Source: Bradyrhizobium sp. YR681 (GTDB lineage: Bacteria > Pseudomonadota > Alphaproteobacteria > Rhizobiales > Xanthobacteraceae). Taken from it: a DNA stretch of 64,000 nucleotides. Positions 31,487 to 40,933 of this stretch are shown in pieces. Position 1 is the first letter of the stretch. Each line of letters begins with the position of its first letter. The stretch lies in the NCBI RefSeq assembly GCF_000282615.1, contig NZ_AKIY01000209.1, forward strand, positions 1 to 64,000. Reading direction: 5' to 3'. The position numbers and the translations under genes were made by a program. Under the pieces are notes generated by a model. The model searched no databases. It saw only the letters and a list, made by a program, of their open reading frames with translations, and was not told the DNA's origin.

Positions 31487-33283
31487 ATGCGACAGTTTAG
31501 GAGAAGGGAACGTCCATTGACCAAGAATAGCTTTCTGACCATGTCCAGCGTCGCCGCGCTCGTTGCGGTGTCGTTCGCCGTCTCGGTGCCGGTCCGCGCC
31601 GCCGACGACGCCGCGATCCAGAAGTGGATTGCGGAATTCCAGCCCTCGACCCTGTCGAAGGAAGACCAGAAGAAGGAGCTGGAGTGGTTCGCCAAGGCCG
31701 CCGAGCCCTTCAAGGGCATGGAGATCAACGTCGTCTCCGAGACCATCACGACCCACGAATACGAATCGCAGACGCTGGCCAAGGCGTTCTCCGAGCTCAC
31801 CGGCATCAAGCTCAAGCACGACATCATCCAGGAAGGTGACGTCGTCGAGAAGCTGCAGACCCAGATGCAGTCCGGCAAGAACGTCTATGACGGCTGGATC
31901 AACGATTCCGACCTCATCGGCACGCACTTCCGCTACGGCCAGACCATCGCGCTGTCGGACTACATGACCGGCGAGGGCAAGGACGTCACCGATCCCATGC
32001 TCGACGTCAACGACTTCATCGGCAAGTCGTTCGGCACCGCGCCGGACGGCAAGCTCTATCAGCTGCCCGACCAGCAGTTCGCCAACCTCTATTGGTTCCG
32101 CTACGACTGGTTCACCAACCCCGACTACAAGGCCAAGTTCAAGGCCAAGTATGGCTACGAGCTCGGCGTTCCCGTGAACTGGTCCGCCTATGAGGACATC
32201 GCCGAGTTCTTCACGAACGACATCAAGGAGATCAACGGCGTCAAGGTCTACGGCCATATGGACTATGGCAAGAAGGACCCCTCGCTCGGCTGGCGTTTCA
32301 CCGACGCCTGGCTGTCGATGGCCGGCAACGGCGACAAGGGCATTCCGAACGGTCTGCCGGTCGACGAATGGGGCATCCGCATGGAAGGCTGCCGTCCGGT
32401 CGGCTCCAGCGTGGAGCGTGGTGGCGACACCAACGGTCCCGCCGCGGTCTACTCGATCACCAAGTATCTCGAGTGGATGAAGAAGTATGCCCCGCCGCAG
32501 GCCCAGGGCATGACCTTCTCCGAGTCGGGTCCGGTGCCGGCCCAGGGCAACATCGCCCAGCAGATGTTCTGGTACACCGCCTTCACCGCCGACATGGTGA
32601 AGCCGGGCATCGCCGTGATGAACGCGGACGGTACGCCGAAATGGCGTATGGCTCCGTCGCCGCACGGCGCGTACTGGAAGGAAGGCATGAAGCTCGGCTA
32701 TCAGGACGCCGGCTCCGTGACGCTGCTGAAGTCGACCCCGGCAGATCGCCGCAAGGCAGCCTGGCTCTACCTCCAGTTCATCGTCTCCAAGACGGTGTCG
32801 CTGAAGAAGAGCCATGTCGGTCTCACCTTCATCCGTGAATCCGACATCTGGGACAAGTCGTTCACCGAGCGTGCGCCGAAGCTCGGCGGCCTGATCGAGT
32901 TCTACCGCTCGCCCGCGCGCGTGCAGTGGACCCCGACCGGCAACAACGTGCCCGACTATCCGAAGCTGGCGCAGCTGTGGTGGCAGAACATCGGCGATGC
33001 GTCGTCCGGTGCGAAGACGCCGCAAGCCGCGATGGACTCGCTCGCCGCGGCCCAGGACTCCGTGATGGAGCGTCTGGAGAAGTCCGGCGTGCAGAAGGAG
33101 TGCGGTCCGAAGCTGCACAAGAAGGAGTCGGCCGAGTACTGGTACGCCAAAGCCCAGAAGGACGGCACCATCGCCCCGCAGCGCAAGCTCGCCAACGAGA
33201 AGCCGAAGGGCGAGACGGTCGACTACGACACGCTGATCAAGTCGTGGCCGGCCACCCCGCCCAAGCGCGCCTCGTTGCAGTAA
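31487..33283 (+). CDS. glpV: Glycerol ABC transporter substrate-binding protein GlpV
   Basis: This is a 598-residue periplasmic binding protein, unusually long for the class but normal for GlpV-type proteins. The signal peptide spans about residues 1-38 (VAALVAVSFAVSVPVRAA). The mature protein has the extracellular solute-binding fold with many aromatic residues suited to polyol binding (LYWFRYDWFTNPDYK, WSAYEDIAEFF, GWRFTDAWLSMAG). The ATG at 31487 follows CGGAGGAACAAC; a longer upstream frame to 31283 overlaps glpU and is rejected. A strong terminator follows. Confidence 0.9.
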   Translation: MRQFRRRERPLTKNSFLTMSSVAALVAVSFAVSVPVRAADDAAIQKWIAEFQPSTLSKEDQKKELEWFAKAAEPFKGMEINVVSETITTHEYESQTLAKAFSELTGIKLKHDIIQEGDVVEKLQTQMQSGKNVYDGWINDSDLIGTHFRYGQTIALSDYMTGEGKDVTDPMLDVNDFIGKSFGTAPDGKLYQLPDQQFANLYWFRYDWFTNPDYKAKFKAKYGYELGVPVNWSAYEDIAEFFTNDIKEINGVKVYGHMDYGKKDPSLGWRFTDAWLSMAGNGDKGIPNGLPVDEWGIRMEGCRPVGSSVERGGDTNGPAAVYSITKYLEWMKKYAPPQAQGMTFSESGPVPAQGNIAQQMFWYTAFTADMVKPGIAVMNADGTPKWRMAPSPHGAYWKEGMKLGYQDAGSVTLLKSTPADRRKAAWLYLQFIVSKTVSLKKSHVGLTFIRESDIWDKSFTERAPKLGGLIEFYRSPARVQWTPTGNNVPDYPKLAQLWWQNIGDASSGAKTPQAAMDSLAAAQDSVMERLEKSGVQKECGPKLHKKESAEYWYAKAQKDGTIAPQRKLANEKPKGETVDYDTLIKSWPATPPKRASLQ

Positions 33284-33302
33284 GCAACGTCTCATAACGA
33301 CG

Positions 33303-33335
33303 AAAGGCCGGGAGCAATCCCGGCCTTTTTCTTTT
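33303..33335 (+). terminator. Intrinsic terminator of the glp operon
   Basis: AAAGGCCGGGA-GCAA-TCCCGGCCTTT is a perfect 11-bp stem with a tetraloop, followed by TTCTTTT. It starts 19 bp after the glpV stop codon. An almost identical hairpin ends the next cluster at 42080. Confidence 0.92.
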
Positions 33336-33383
33336 GTGCGCTCGCAATGACGCATTTGCGGCAGGTGCTCTCCACATTCTCGG

Positions 33384-33483
33384 TGTCATCGTCCGCGAAG
33401 GCGGACGATCCAGTACGCCGTGGCTCCTCGATCGAATCGTGCTGCCGGTGGCGACTGGATTCCCCGCCTTCGCGGGAATGACA
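33384..33483. repeat. Palindromic intergenic repeat (TGTCATCGYCCGCGAAGGCG family), copy 1
   Basis: This is a 100-bp element bounded by TGTCAT and ATGACA. Its inner arms are GCGAAGGCGGACGATCCAGT and ACTGGATTCCCCGCCTTCGC. A related 102-bp copy lies at 49795-49896. It occupies the 359-bp spacer after the glp terminator. Confidence 0.75.
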
Positions 33484-33565
33484 GCAGTGGTGCGGGGCGC
33501 GTCCCGCGGCGCAGCCGAACGCCCCCGCTTGACTCGCTGTCACATCGAATTCATGATCAGCATAA

Positions 33566-33594
33566 TGCGATTGAAGTAATCGTATTTCGATTAC
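33566..33594. promoter_or_regulatory. Tandem inverted repeats, candidate IclR operator of the hydroxyacid cluster
   Basis: GTAATCG-TATTT-CGATTAC is a perfect 7-5-7 inverted repeat (33576-33594), and just upstream CGATT-GAAGT-AATCG overlaps it, giving CGATT/AATCG/CGATT at regular 10-bp spacing. It lies 49 bp before the first gene of the cluster. The cluster encodes an IclR-type regulator, the likely binder. Confidence 0.6.
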
Positions 33595-33642
33595 GTTCGC
33601 GAAAGCCGTTTGGGCCAGCGTCGGCCCGTCCCGGAGGCTGTG

Positions 33643-35118
33643 ATGGCATTGATCGAGGCGTTCAGGCAGTTGCTGGGCGACACGGCCGTGCTGACTCGCG
33701 AGGAGGATCTCGCGGGCCTCACCGAGGACTGGCGCGGCCGCTATCGCGCGCCGGCGCTCTGCGCCGTGCTGCCGTCGACCACGGAGCAGGTTGCGGCCAT
33801 CGTCCGTCTCTGCGTCGCGCATGAAACGCCGATCCTGCCGCAGGGCGGTAACACCAGCCTCTGCGGCGGTGCGACGCCGTCCGGGCAGGGCAAGCCGCCT
33901 GTCATCGTCGCGCTGACGCGCATGCGCAAGGTCCGCTCGCTCGACCCCGTCAACAACACCATGGTGGTCGATGCCGGCTGCGTGCTGGCGACCATCCAGG
34001 AGTTCGCCGCGGCCGCCGGCCGGCTCTATCCGGTCAGCCTCGGCGCCGAAGGCTCGTGCCAGATCGGCGGCAACATCGGCACCAATGCCGGCGGTACCGG
34101 CGTGCTGCGCTACGGCAACACGCGCGACAATGTGCTGGGGCTCGAGGTGGTGCTGCCGGACGGCTCGGTCTGGGACGGTCTCTACGCGCTGCGCAAGAAC
34201 AACACCGGCTACGACCTCAAGCATCTCTTCATCGGCTCGGAAGGGACGCTCGGCATCATCACCGGCGCGGTGCTGAAGCTGCATCCGCTGCCGACGGCGG
34301 AGGCCGTCGCCTGGCTTGCTGTCGACAGTCCGCAGAAGGCGCTGGGCGTGCTTGGCCTGTTCCAGGCCGCCTGCAGTTCACGGCTCTCCGCCTTCGAGCT
34401 GATGAATGCGAAGCAGATCCAGCTGGTGCTGGAGCAGGTGCCGGGCCGGCGCTGTCCGGTCGCCGAGATCGACACCTGGCACGTCCTCGTCGAACTCTCC
34501 GACACCGGCGACGCTGCGGCACTGGCGGCGACGATGCAGACGGTGCTCGAGCAGGCGCTCGAGGCGGGGCTCGTCAGCGACGGCGTCGTCGCTGCGAGCG
34601 AGGCGCAGCGCAAGGCGATGTGGCTGGTGCGGCACAGCGTCTCGGAAGCCAACAAGAAGGCCGGTGTCGGCCTGACCTCGGACACCGCCGTCCCGGTCTC
34701 GACTGTGCCTGACTTCATCGACCAGGCGATGGCCGCGGTGCGCGCGATCGTGCCGGATCTGTCGTTCATCATCGTCGGCCACATGGGCGACGGCAACATC
34801 CATCTCATTCCCTTCTTCAGCTTTGCCGAATGGGACGCGCTGCCGGAGCGTGATGCCGTCGGGCAGAAAATTCGCCGCGCCATGAACGACGTCGCAAGCG
34901 CCTTGCGCGGCACCTTCAGCGCCGAGCACGGCGTCGGCCGCACGCTGACGGGTGAGATGGCCCGCTACAAGCCGCCGGTCGAGCTCGCTTTGATGCGGGC
35001 GGTGAAGCAGGCGTTCGACCCGTCGGATCTGTTCAATCCCGGCCGCGTTCTGCCGCCGTCATCCGCGGCGGATGCCGCCGCTTCGCCGACCACCGCAACA
35101 TCGCAAAGAGGGGCCTGA
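33643..35118 (+). CDS. FAD-linked D-2-hydroxyacid dehydrogenase (GlcD/D-2-hydroxyglutarate type)
   Basis: This is a 491-residue flavoprotein. The FAD-binding PCMH domain includes ETPILPQGGNTSLCGGATP and GSCQIGGNIGTNAGGTGVLRYGNTRDNVLGLEVVLPDG. The C-terminal FAD-oxidase_C domain has the metal-binding VGHMGDGNIHL and the closing AEHGVGRT. Relatives oxidise D-lactate, glycolate or D-2-hydroxyglutarate and pass electrons to quinone or ETF. It opens a seven-gene cluster with an ABC importer and a DapA-family lyase. The ATG at 33643 follows CCGGAGGCTG. The substrate is unknown. Confidence 0.85.
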   Translation: MALIEAFRQLLGDTAVLTREEDLAGLTEDWRGRYRAPALCAVLPSTTEQVAAIVRLCVAHETPILPQGGNTSLCGGATPSGQGKPPVIVALTRMRKVRSLDPVNNTMVVDAGCVLATIQEFAAAAGRLYPVSLGAEGSCQIGGNIGTNAGGTGVLRYGNTRDNVLGLEVVLPDGSVWDGLYALRKNNTGYDLKHLFIGSEGTLGIITGAVLKLHPLPTAEAVAWLAVDSPQKALGVLGLFQAACSSRLSAFELMNAKQIQLVLEQVPGRRCPVAEIDTWHVLVELSDTGDAAALAATMQTVLEQALEAGLVSDGVVAASEAQRKAMWLVRHSVSEANKKAGVGLTSDTAVPVSTVPDFIDQAMAAVRAIVPDLSFIIVGHMGDGNIHLIPFFSFAEWDALPERDAVGQKIRRAMNDVASALRGTFSAEHGVGRTLTGEMARYKPPVELALMRAVKQAFDPSDLFNPGRVLPPSSAADAAASPTTATSQRGA

Positions 35119-35119
35119 C

Positions 35120-36205
35120 ATGACCAACGCACCGAAGATCATCACCTCCCGCCGCCGCCTGCTGCTTGGCGCAGGAGCCGGCGCCGTCGCACTCGCCGCT
35201 CCCTCCGTCTGGTCGCCGTCCCGCGCCGCCGGAAAACGCATCGTGGTGCGCGACGATGGCGGCATCTACACCAAGGCCTATGGCGCGGTGTTCTACCGTC
35301 CGTTCACCGAAGCGACGGGGATCGAGGTGGTCGGGGTGCAGGCCAATGCCGAGCCGGTCGCGCAGATCAAGACCATGGTCGATACCAAGAACTATACCTG
35401 GGACATGGCCAAGATCAGCTGGCCCGCGATCCTGCTGCTGACCAACGGCAGCAAGCAATATCTCGAAAAGCACGGCCTCGAATCCGAGCCCGTGATCAAG
35501 TCGATCCCCGCCGAATTCATGTCGCCCTACGGTGTCGGCACCAACGTCTATACCACCGTGCTGGCCTATCGCACCGACGCCTTCAAGGGCCGCAAGGCGC
35601 CGCAGTCCTGGGCCGATTTCTGGAACGTGGCGGAGTTTCCGGGACGCCGCGCCGTGCGCAAGCATCCGTTCGACACGATCGAGGAGGCGCTGATGGGCGC
35701 GGGCGTGCCGACCGCGCAGGTCTATCCCTGCGATCTGAACAAGGCGTTTGCCTCGCTCGACAAGATCAAGTCCTCGGTCGCGGTGTGGTGGACCAGCGGC
35801 GCGCAGGTCGAGCAGATGCTGATCTCGGGTGAGATCGACCTGCTGCCGACCTGGGTGTCGCGTCCGCAGTCTGCGCAGGCGGCTGGCGCACCGGTGGAGA
35901 TCGTCTGGAATCAGGGCGTCTGGGGCGGCGACAACTGGTCGATCCTGGCCGGCACGCCGAATGCGGACGCTTGCCGCGAGTTCATCAAGTTCGCGTCCGA
36001 TCCGAAGCGGCAGGCGGCGCTGGTCGAATACTTCCCGGCCGGGCTCACGCAGCCGGAGGCCTTCAACTACGTCAAGCCGGAGGTCGCCAAGAACTGCCCG
36101 ACCTATCCTGACAACATCAAGGCCGGGCTGAAGATCGATGCGAAGTTCTGGTACGACAACCAGGCCGCCGTGATCGAGCGCTTCAACAGCTGGATCCTGG
36201 CTTGA
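35120..36205 (+). CDS. Tat-exported ABC substrate-binding protein (PotD/AfuA-like)
   Basis: This is a 361-residue binding protein. The N-terminus TSRRRLLLGAGAGAVALAAPSVWSPSRAA is a twin-arginine signal peptide. The body resembles the PotD/spermidine-putrescine and iron(III)-type binding proteins (GKRIVVRDDGGIYTKAYGAVFYRPFTEATGIEVVGVQ). It starts 1 bp after the previous stop codon with AGAGGGG upstream. Given the neighbours, a small organic acid such as a hydroxy- or sugar acid is a more likely ligand than a polyamine, but this is inference. Confidence 0.85.
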   Translation: MTNAPKIITSRRRLLLGAGAGAVALAAPSVWSPSRAAGKRIVVRDDGGIYTKAYGAVFYRPFTEATGIEVVGVQANAEPVAQIKTMVDTKNYTWDMAKISWPAILLLTNGSKQYLEKHGLESEPVIKSIPAEFMSPYGVGTNVYTTVLAYRTDAFKGRKAPQSWADFWNVAEFPGRRAVRKHPFDTIEEALMGAGVPTAQVYPCDLNKAFASLDKIKSSVAVWWTSGAQVEQMLISGEIDLLPTWVSRPQSAQAAGAPVEIVWNQGVWGGDNWSILAGTPNADACREFIKFASDPKRQAALVEYFPAGLTQPEAFNYVKPEVAKNCPTYPDNIKAGLKIDAKFWYDNQAAVIERFNSWILA

Positions 36206-36231
36206 TCGGGTCAGGCGGATCGGAGCGGCCC

Positions 36232-37320
36232 ATGGTCTCGTCGAGCCTGCGTATTCGAGAGCTGTGCAAGCGCTACGGTGATTTCGTCGCGCTCGCGCCG
36301 ACCAGCCTCGACGTCGCCAAGGGGGAATTCCTCACCCTGCTTGGCCCGTCGGGCTCGGGCAAGACCACGCTGCTCAGCCTGATCGCGGGTCTCGCCCATC
36401 CCGACGAGGGGCGGATCCTGATCGACGATTGCGACGTCACACATAGCCCCGCTTATGACCGCGACATCGGCGTGGTGTTCCAGAACTACGCGTTGTTTCC
36501 CCACATGACGATCGAGGACAACATCGCATTTCCCCTCCGGATGCGGAAAGTGTCCGACGCGGACGCGCGCCGGCGCACCGCCGCGGCGCTGGAGACGGTG
36601 CGCCTGCCGCATGTCGCAAAGCGCTACCCGCACGAATTGTCCGGCGGCCAGCAGCAGCGCATCGCGCTGGCGCGCTGCATCGTCTACCGCCCCGCGATCA
36701 TCCTGATGGACGAGCCGCTGGGGGCGCTCGACAAGAAGCTGCGCGACCAGATGCAGCTCGAGATCAAGCGCATCCATCGCGAGCTCGGCACCACGATCGT
36801 CTATGTCACCCACGACCAGGAAGAGGCGATGACGATGTCGGATCGCATCTGCCTGATGAATGCGGGCGCGATCGAGCAGCTCGGCACGCCCCGGGATCTC
36901 TACTTCCGGCCGCGCTCGGTGTTCGTCGCCGACTTCCTCGGCGAGTCCAATCTGCTCAGCGCCACCGTTCGCGGTGTCGATGGCGAGGGGCTCGACATCG
37001 TCCTCGCCGAGCAGCTTGCAGCGTCGCGCGCGGTCGGCAATGGCTCCCGTTTCGCCGCCGGCGAGCCGATCAAGGTGATGGTGCGGCCGCAGAACCTCAT
37101 GGTAGGTGAGGGCGGCCAGCTGTCCGGCCGGCTCACCGACGTGATGATCAGCGGCAGCCTGACACGGCTCTACATCGCGCCGGAGACGGCGGGCCTGCCG
37201 CAGCTCGTTGCCGCGCATCCGACCCGCAGCGGCAGCGCGCCTTACGAGATCGGTCAGCGTCTGTCGCTCGGATGGCATGCGGCGGATGCCGTCGCCATCC
37301 ACGACGGCAAGGGGATCTGA
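36232..37320 (+). CDS. ABC importer ATPase (PotA-like)
   Basis: This is a 362-residue ATPase with all motifs intact: Walker A GPSGSGKTT, Q-loop VFQNYALFPHM, signature LSGGQQQR, Walker B LMDEPLGALD, H-loop YVTHDQEEA, then a TOBE_2 domain at the C-terminus. The ATG at 36232 has CGGAGCGGCC upstream and gives the family N-terminus; a TTG at 36202 is possible. As the importer has one ATPase gene, the ATPase presumably works as a homodimer. Confidence 0.92.
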   Translation: MVSSSLRIRELCKRYGDFVALAPTSLDVAKGEFLTLLGPSGSGKTTLLSLIAGLAHPDEGRILIDDCDVTHSPAYDRDIGVVFQNYALFPHMTIEDNIAFPLRMRKVSDADARRRTAAALETVRLPHVAKRYPHELSGGQQQRIALARCIVYRPAIILMDEPLGALDKKLRDQMQLEIKRIHRELGTTIVYVTHDQEEAMTMSDRICLMNAGAIEQLGTPRDLYFRPRSVFVADFLGESNLLSATVRGVDGEGLDIVLAEQLAASRAVGNGSRFAAGEPIKVMVRPQNLMVGEGGQLSGRLTDVMISGSLTRLYIAPETAGLPQLVAAHPTRSGSAPYEIGQRLSLGWHAADAVAIHDGKGI

Positions 37321-37331
37321 GCTTGGCCGGC

Positions 37332-39089
37332 ATGCGCGCGATATCGCGGAGGCTGGCCTGGACGCGGGCTGCAATGGGCGCGCCGCTGGTGCTGCTGCTC
37401 GTGCTGTTCCTGGTCTATCCCGTCGGCCAGCTGCTGCTGCTCAGCATCTACGGCGACAATGGCTTCACGCTTGCGCAATATCGTCAGCTCTTCGCCTCGT
37501 CGGTCTATCTCGACGTTCTCCTGATCACGCTGAAGATCTCGCTGGTGACCACGCTGGTCTGCGTCGTCACGGGTTATCCGATCGCCTATCTGATCTCGGT
37601 CGTCGGCAAGGAGCGCAAGGCGACGCTGCTGTTCTGGGTGCTGCTGTCGTTTTGGACCAGTTTCCTGGTCCGGGCCTTCGCCTGGATCGTGCTGCTCGGC
37701 CGCAACGGCGTCATCAACAAGACGCTGATTTCGCTCGGCATCATCTCGAGTCCCGCAAACCTGCTCTACAATTTCGGCAGCGTTCTCGTCGGCATGGTGA
37801 ATGCGCTGCTGCCGCTCGCCGTGCTGACCATGCTCTCGGTGATGGAGAACATCGACCGCACCCTGCCGCGCGCCGCCGCCACGCTCGGGGCGCGGCCGGG
37901 CATGGCGTTCTGGAAGATCTATTTTCCGCTGTCGCTGCCGGGCGTCGCTGCTGCCGGGATCATGGTGTTCGTCACCGCGATCGGCTTCTTCATCGTGCCG
38001 GCGCTGCTCGGCGGGCGCCGCGAGACCATGATCACGCAGCTGATCATCGACCAGGTCCAGCAGACCATGAACTGGGGCTTTGCCGGTGCGATCTCGGTGC
38101 TGCTTCTGGTCGTGGTCCTCATCGTCTTTGCCGCCTATGACCGGCTGCTCGGCCTGTCGAGCATGACCGGCGCATCCGCGCCGCGCAATGCGAAGCCATC
38201 GCGTCTGTCGGGCCCGGTCGCGAGGGCGGGCGATGCGCTGCTCACGTTGCTCGGCGCCATCTCCGACCGCATCATCCTGCTGCTGCCGTCACGCCGCCGC
38301 GACCGCAATCCCGATCAGGCCGGCCTCGGCTTGCAGGCCTTCGTCTGGACCATGCTGCTCGTCATCAGCGCGCCGACGATCCTGATGATCCCGCTGTCGT
38401 TCGGCACCGGCGGCCTCAACTGGCCGCCGCAGGGCTTCACCCTGCATTGGTACGAGACGGTGCTGAATTCGCCGGTCTGGACCCAGGCCATGCTGCGCTC
38501 GCTGCTGGTCGGCATCGGCACCGGGCTGCTCGCCATGCTGATCGGCACGCCGGCCGCGTTCCTGCTGGTGCGCAGCGAGATCCGCGGCAAGGCGGCGTGG
38601 CTCGCCTTCATCCTGTCGCCGATCGTGGTGCCGCGCATGATCATCGCGGTCGGCCTGTTCTACGTCTTCGCGCAAATGGGTCTGGTTGGCAGTGCCCTCG
38701 GCCTCGTGCTCGGCCACACCGTCGTCGCCGTGCCCTATGTGGTGATGACCATGATGGCGGTGCTGCGCAATTACGACACGCGGCTCGACCACGCCGCACA
38801 GAGCCTCGGGGCGCGCCCGTTCGCGACGCTGCGCTTCGTGACCTTCCCGATCCTCGCCGCCGGCATGATGTCGTCGTTCCTGTTCGCCTTCGCGACCTCG
38901 TTCGACGAGCTGACCATCGCGCTGTTCGCGACCGGCGGCCTCAACGCGACGCTGCCAAAGCAGTTCTGGGACGAGGTGACACTTCAGGTCTCGCCCACCA
39001 TCGCCGCCGTCTCGACCTGCCTGTTCGTTTTCATGGGGCTCCTGATCTTCGTCGCCGAACGCCTGCGCCGGCGTGCCGCCGCAAGATAG
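37332..39089 (+). CDS. Fused ABC permease with two binding-protein-dependent transport domains (PotB-PotC fusion)
   Basis: This is a 585-residue protein, twice the length of a single permease. The first half (about 1-275) is PotB-like with EAA-type loop AAATLGARPGMAFWKIYFPLSLPGV. The second half (about 340-575) is PotC-like with AAQSLGARPFATLRFVTFPILAAGM. A polar linker (about residues 276-335) joins them. It therefore forms both halves of the channel in one chain. The start at 37332 is chosen because the first helix follows directly; no strong ribosome binding site is seen, and coupling with the ATPase gene 11 bp upstream is likely. Confidence 0.88.
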   Translation: MRAISRRLAWTRAAMGAPLVLLLVLFLVYPVGQLLLLSIYGDNGFTLAQYRQLFASSVYLDVLLITLKISLVTTLVCVVTGYPIAYLISVVGKERKATLLFWVLLSFWTSFLVRAFAWIVLLGRNGVINKTLISLGIISSPANLLYNFGSVLVGMVNALLPLAVLTMLSVMENIDRTLPRAAATLGARPGMAFWKIYFPLSLPGVAAAGIMVFVTAIGFFIVPALLGGRRETMITQLIIDQVQQTMNWGFAGAISVLLLVVVLIVFAAYDRLLGLSSMTGASAPRNAKPSRLSGPVARAGDALLTLLGAISDRIILLLPSRRRDRNPDQAGLGLQAFVWTMLLVISAPTILMIPLSFGTGGLNWPPQGFTLHWYETVLNSPVWTQAMLRSLLVGIGTGLLAMLIGTPAAFLLVRSEIRGKAAWLAFILSPIVVPRMIIAVGLFYVFAQMGLVGSALGLVLGHTVVAVPYVVMTMMAVLRNYDTRLDHAAQSLGARPFATLRFVTFPILAAGMMSSFLFAFATSFDELTIALFATGGLNATLPKQFWDEVTLQVSPTIAAVSTCLFVFMGLLIFVAERLRRRAAAR

Positions 39090-39121
39090 AAGCTCCGCAT
39101 TCCAACCAGAGGTTCTCAATC

Positions 39122-40027
39122 ATGCTCACTGCCAATCGTCTCCGCGGCCTGTTCCCGGCCATTCCGACCCCGGTCAAGGCGGACGACAGCATCGATGCCG
39201 GCGCGGTCGCGGCCATGTTCACCTGGCTCAACAAACAGGGCATCGACGGCGTGGTGCCGCTCGGCGGCACCGGCGAATACGGGGCGTTGGCGCGCGCAGA
39301 GCGCATCAAGATGGCCGGCCTGTCGGTGAAGGCGATGGCGGGCAAGGGCCCGGTCATTGCCGGCGTGCTCGACACCGGTTTCCACGATGCCCTCCAGGCC
39401 GGCCGTGAATTCGCAGCCGAAGGCGTGGACGGTCTGCTGGTTCTTACGCCATATTATACCAACCCGACTCAGATCGGCATTCGCGACTATTTCCTGCGCT
39501 ATGCCGACGCTTCGCCTGTGCCCGTCCTGATCTACGAGATTCCCTATCGCACCCGGATCGCGATCGAGCCCAAAATCCTGCATGAGCTCTCCAGGCATCC
39601 CAACATCATCGGCATGAAGGCCTGCAATCTCGACATGTACCATTTCCTCCAGGTCGTGGCCGGTGTCGACGAGAGCTTTGCGGTGCTGAGCGGCGAGGAC
39701 AGCCTGTTTCCGCTACATCTTGCAGCCGGCGCGACGGGCGGCATCGTCGTCACCGCCTGCCTGCTGCCGCGTGCCTGGCGGAATATATACGAGACGGCGA
39801 TTGCTGGTCGGACCGCCGAGGCACTGAGCCTGCACCGCCGCCTGATCCCGTTCATGAACATGGCGTTTGCCGAGACAAATCCGGGGCCGATGAAGGCGGT
39901 GATGGATCTCGTCGGTGTCGATGCGCCGCGGATGCTGGCGCCGCTGGTCCAGCCGGCGCCGGCGCTGGTCTCGGCGTTCCGCGCCGAGCTCAAGAAGCAA
40001 TTGGCGCTCACTGAAAACGTTGGGTGA
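39122..40027 (+). CDS. DapA-family lyase/aldolase
   Basis: This is a 301-residue TIM-barrel enzyme of the dihydrodipicolinate synthase/N-acetylneuraminate lyase superfamily. The Schiff-base Lys166 lies in IIGMKACNLD and the catalytic Tyr138 in LIYEIPYRT. The pyruvate-binding loop reads GGTGEYGAL in place of the DapA GTTGES motif, which argues against a lysine-biosynthetic role. Such variants split or dehydrate 2-keto-3-deoxy sugar acids or hydroxy-oxo acids. It follows the permease gene by 32 bp and precedes the regulator gene. Confidence 0.85.
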   Translation: MLTANRLRGLFPAIPTPVKADDSIDAGAVAAMFTWLNKQGIDGVVPLGGTGEYGALARAERIKMAGLSVKAMAGKGPVIAGVLDTGFHDALQAGREFAAEGVDGLLVLTPYYTNPTQIGIRDYFLRYADASPVPVLIYEIPYRTRIAIEPKILHELSRHPNIIGMKACNLDMYHFLQVVAGVDESFAVLSGEDSLFPLHLAAGATGGIVVTACLLPRAWRNIYETAIAGRTAEALSLHRRLIPFMNMAFAETNPGPMKAVMDLVGVDAPRMLAPLVQPAPALVSAFRAELKKQLALTENVG

Positions 40028-40042
40028 CGAGAGGACGGCGAC

Positions 40043-40933
40043 ATGGCGCGCAGCGGCCAGGGCGGATCAAGGAAGGCTGTCAAGGCCAAAAGCCTGGACA
40101 AAGCGGGCCCGGATAAGGCGCGTGCAGGAAAGCACGTCGAGAAAAGCGCCGAGCCGGCGCGCTCGTCGCTGTTCGTCGGCTCGACCGAGAAGGCCTTTCA
40201 GGTCCTGCACGCCTTCGATGGGCCGCGACGCTTCATGACGCTGGCCGATATCGCGCGCGCGGCCGGTCTCGACCGCAGCGCCACCCAGCGCCTGGTCTAT
40301 ACGCTGGAGACGCTCGGCTATCTCAGGCGGATCGAGGGCACGCGCAACTATGGCCTCACGTCGAAGGTGCTCCAGTTCTCGCACAGCTATCTCAAGGCCA
40401 ACGAACTGATCGACAAGGCCTCGCCCTATCTGCTCGACATGAGCCGTAACCTCGGCGAGACCTGCAATTTGCACGAGCTCGACGGCCACGAGGTCGTGTT
40501 CGTGGCACGCTTTCCCGGCCGGCACCTCATCCACATCGATTTCGTGATCGGAAGCCGGCTGCCGGCCTACTTCACGGCGTCCGGCATCGCCATCCTGTCG
40601 GCTCTTCCCGAGGAGACGCGGCACGATCTGTTGAAGCGTACGCAGCTGGAGCCCCTCACGCCCTATACGATCACGGATCCGGACCAGCTTCTGGAGCAGG
40701 TGCGCGTCGCCGCCACGCGCGGCTATTCGATCCAGGTCAACCAAAGCGTCATGGGCGACATTTCCGTCGCGGCGCCGATCATCGACGAGCACGGCCGCGC
40801 GGTCGCCGCGGTCAACATCTCCGTGCCGACCACGCGCTGGACCAGGGAGCGCGCCGAGGCGGAGCTCGTGCAGCATGTCCACGTCGCCGCGACCTCGATC
40901 TCGAAGTCGAAATTCAACCGCTACGCCGCCTGA
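40043..40933 (+). CDS. IclR family transcriptional regulator
   Basis: This is a 296-residue regulator. After a Lys/Ala-rich N-terminal tail (residues 1-45) comes the winged helix TEKAFQVLHAFDGPRRFMTLADIARAAGLDRSATQRLVYTLETLGYLRR. The IclR effector domain follows (ETCNLHELDGHEVVFVARFPGRHLIHIDFVIGSRLPAYFTASGIAILSALP ... GYSIQVNQSVMGDISVAAPIID). It lies inside the cluster and its stop codon overlaps the next gene (TGATG). It likely controls the cluster through the inverted repeats at 33566-33594. Confidence 0.9.
   Translation: MARSGQGGSRKAVKAKSLDKAGPDKARAGKHVEKSAEPARSSLFVGSTEKAFQVLHAFDGPRRFMTLADIARAAGLDRSATQRLVYTLETLGYLRRIEGTRNYGLTSKVLQFSHSYLKANELIDKASPYLLDMSRNLGETCNLHELDGHEVVFVARFPGRHLIHIDFVIGSRLPAYFTASGIAILSALPEETRHDLLKRTQLEPLTPYTITDPDQLLEQVRVAATRGYSIQVNQSVMGDISVAAPIIDEHGRAVAAVNISVPTTRWTRERAEAELVQHVHVAATSISKSKFNRYAA

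Noticed and set aside
31391..33355. 654-codon reverse frame opposite glpV
   Set aside because: It is antisense to a conserved binding protein and has no signal, domain or ribosome binding site.
39122..40027. The DapA-family gene considered as lysine-biosynthetic dapA
   Set aside because: The pyruvate-binding loop is GGTGEYGAL and not GTTGES, and the gene is embedded in a transport and catabolic cluster with an IclR regulator.
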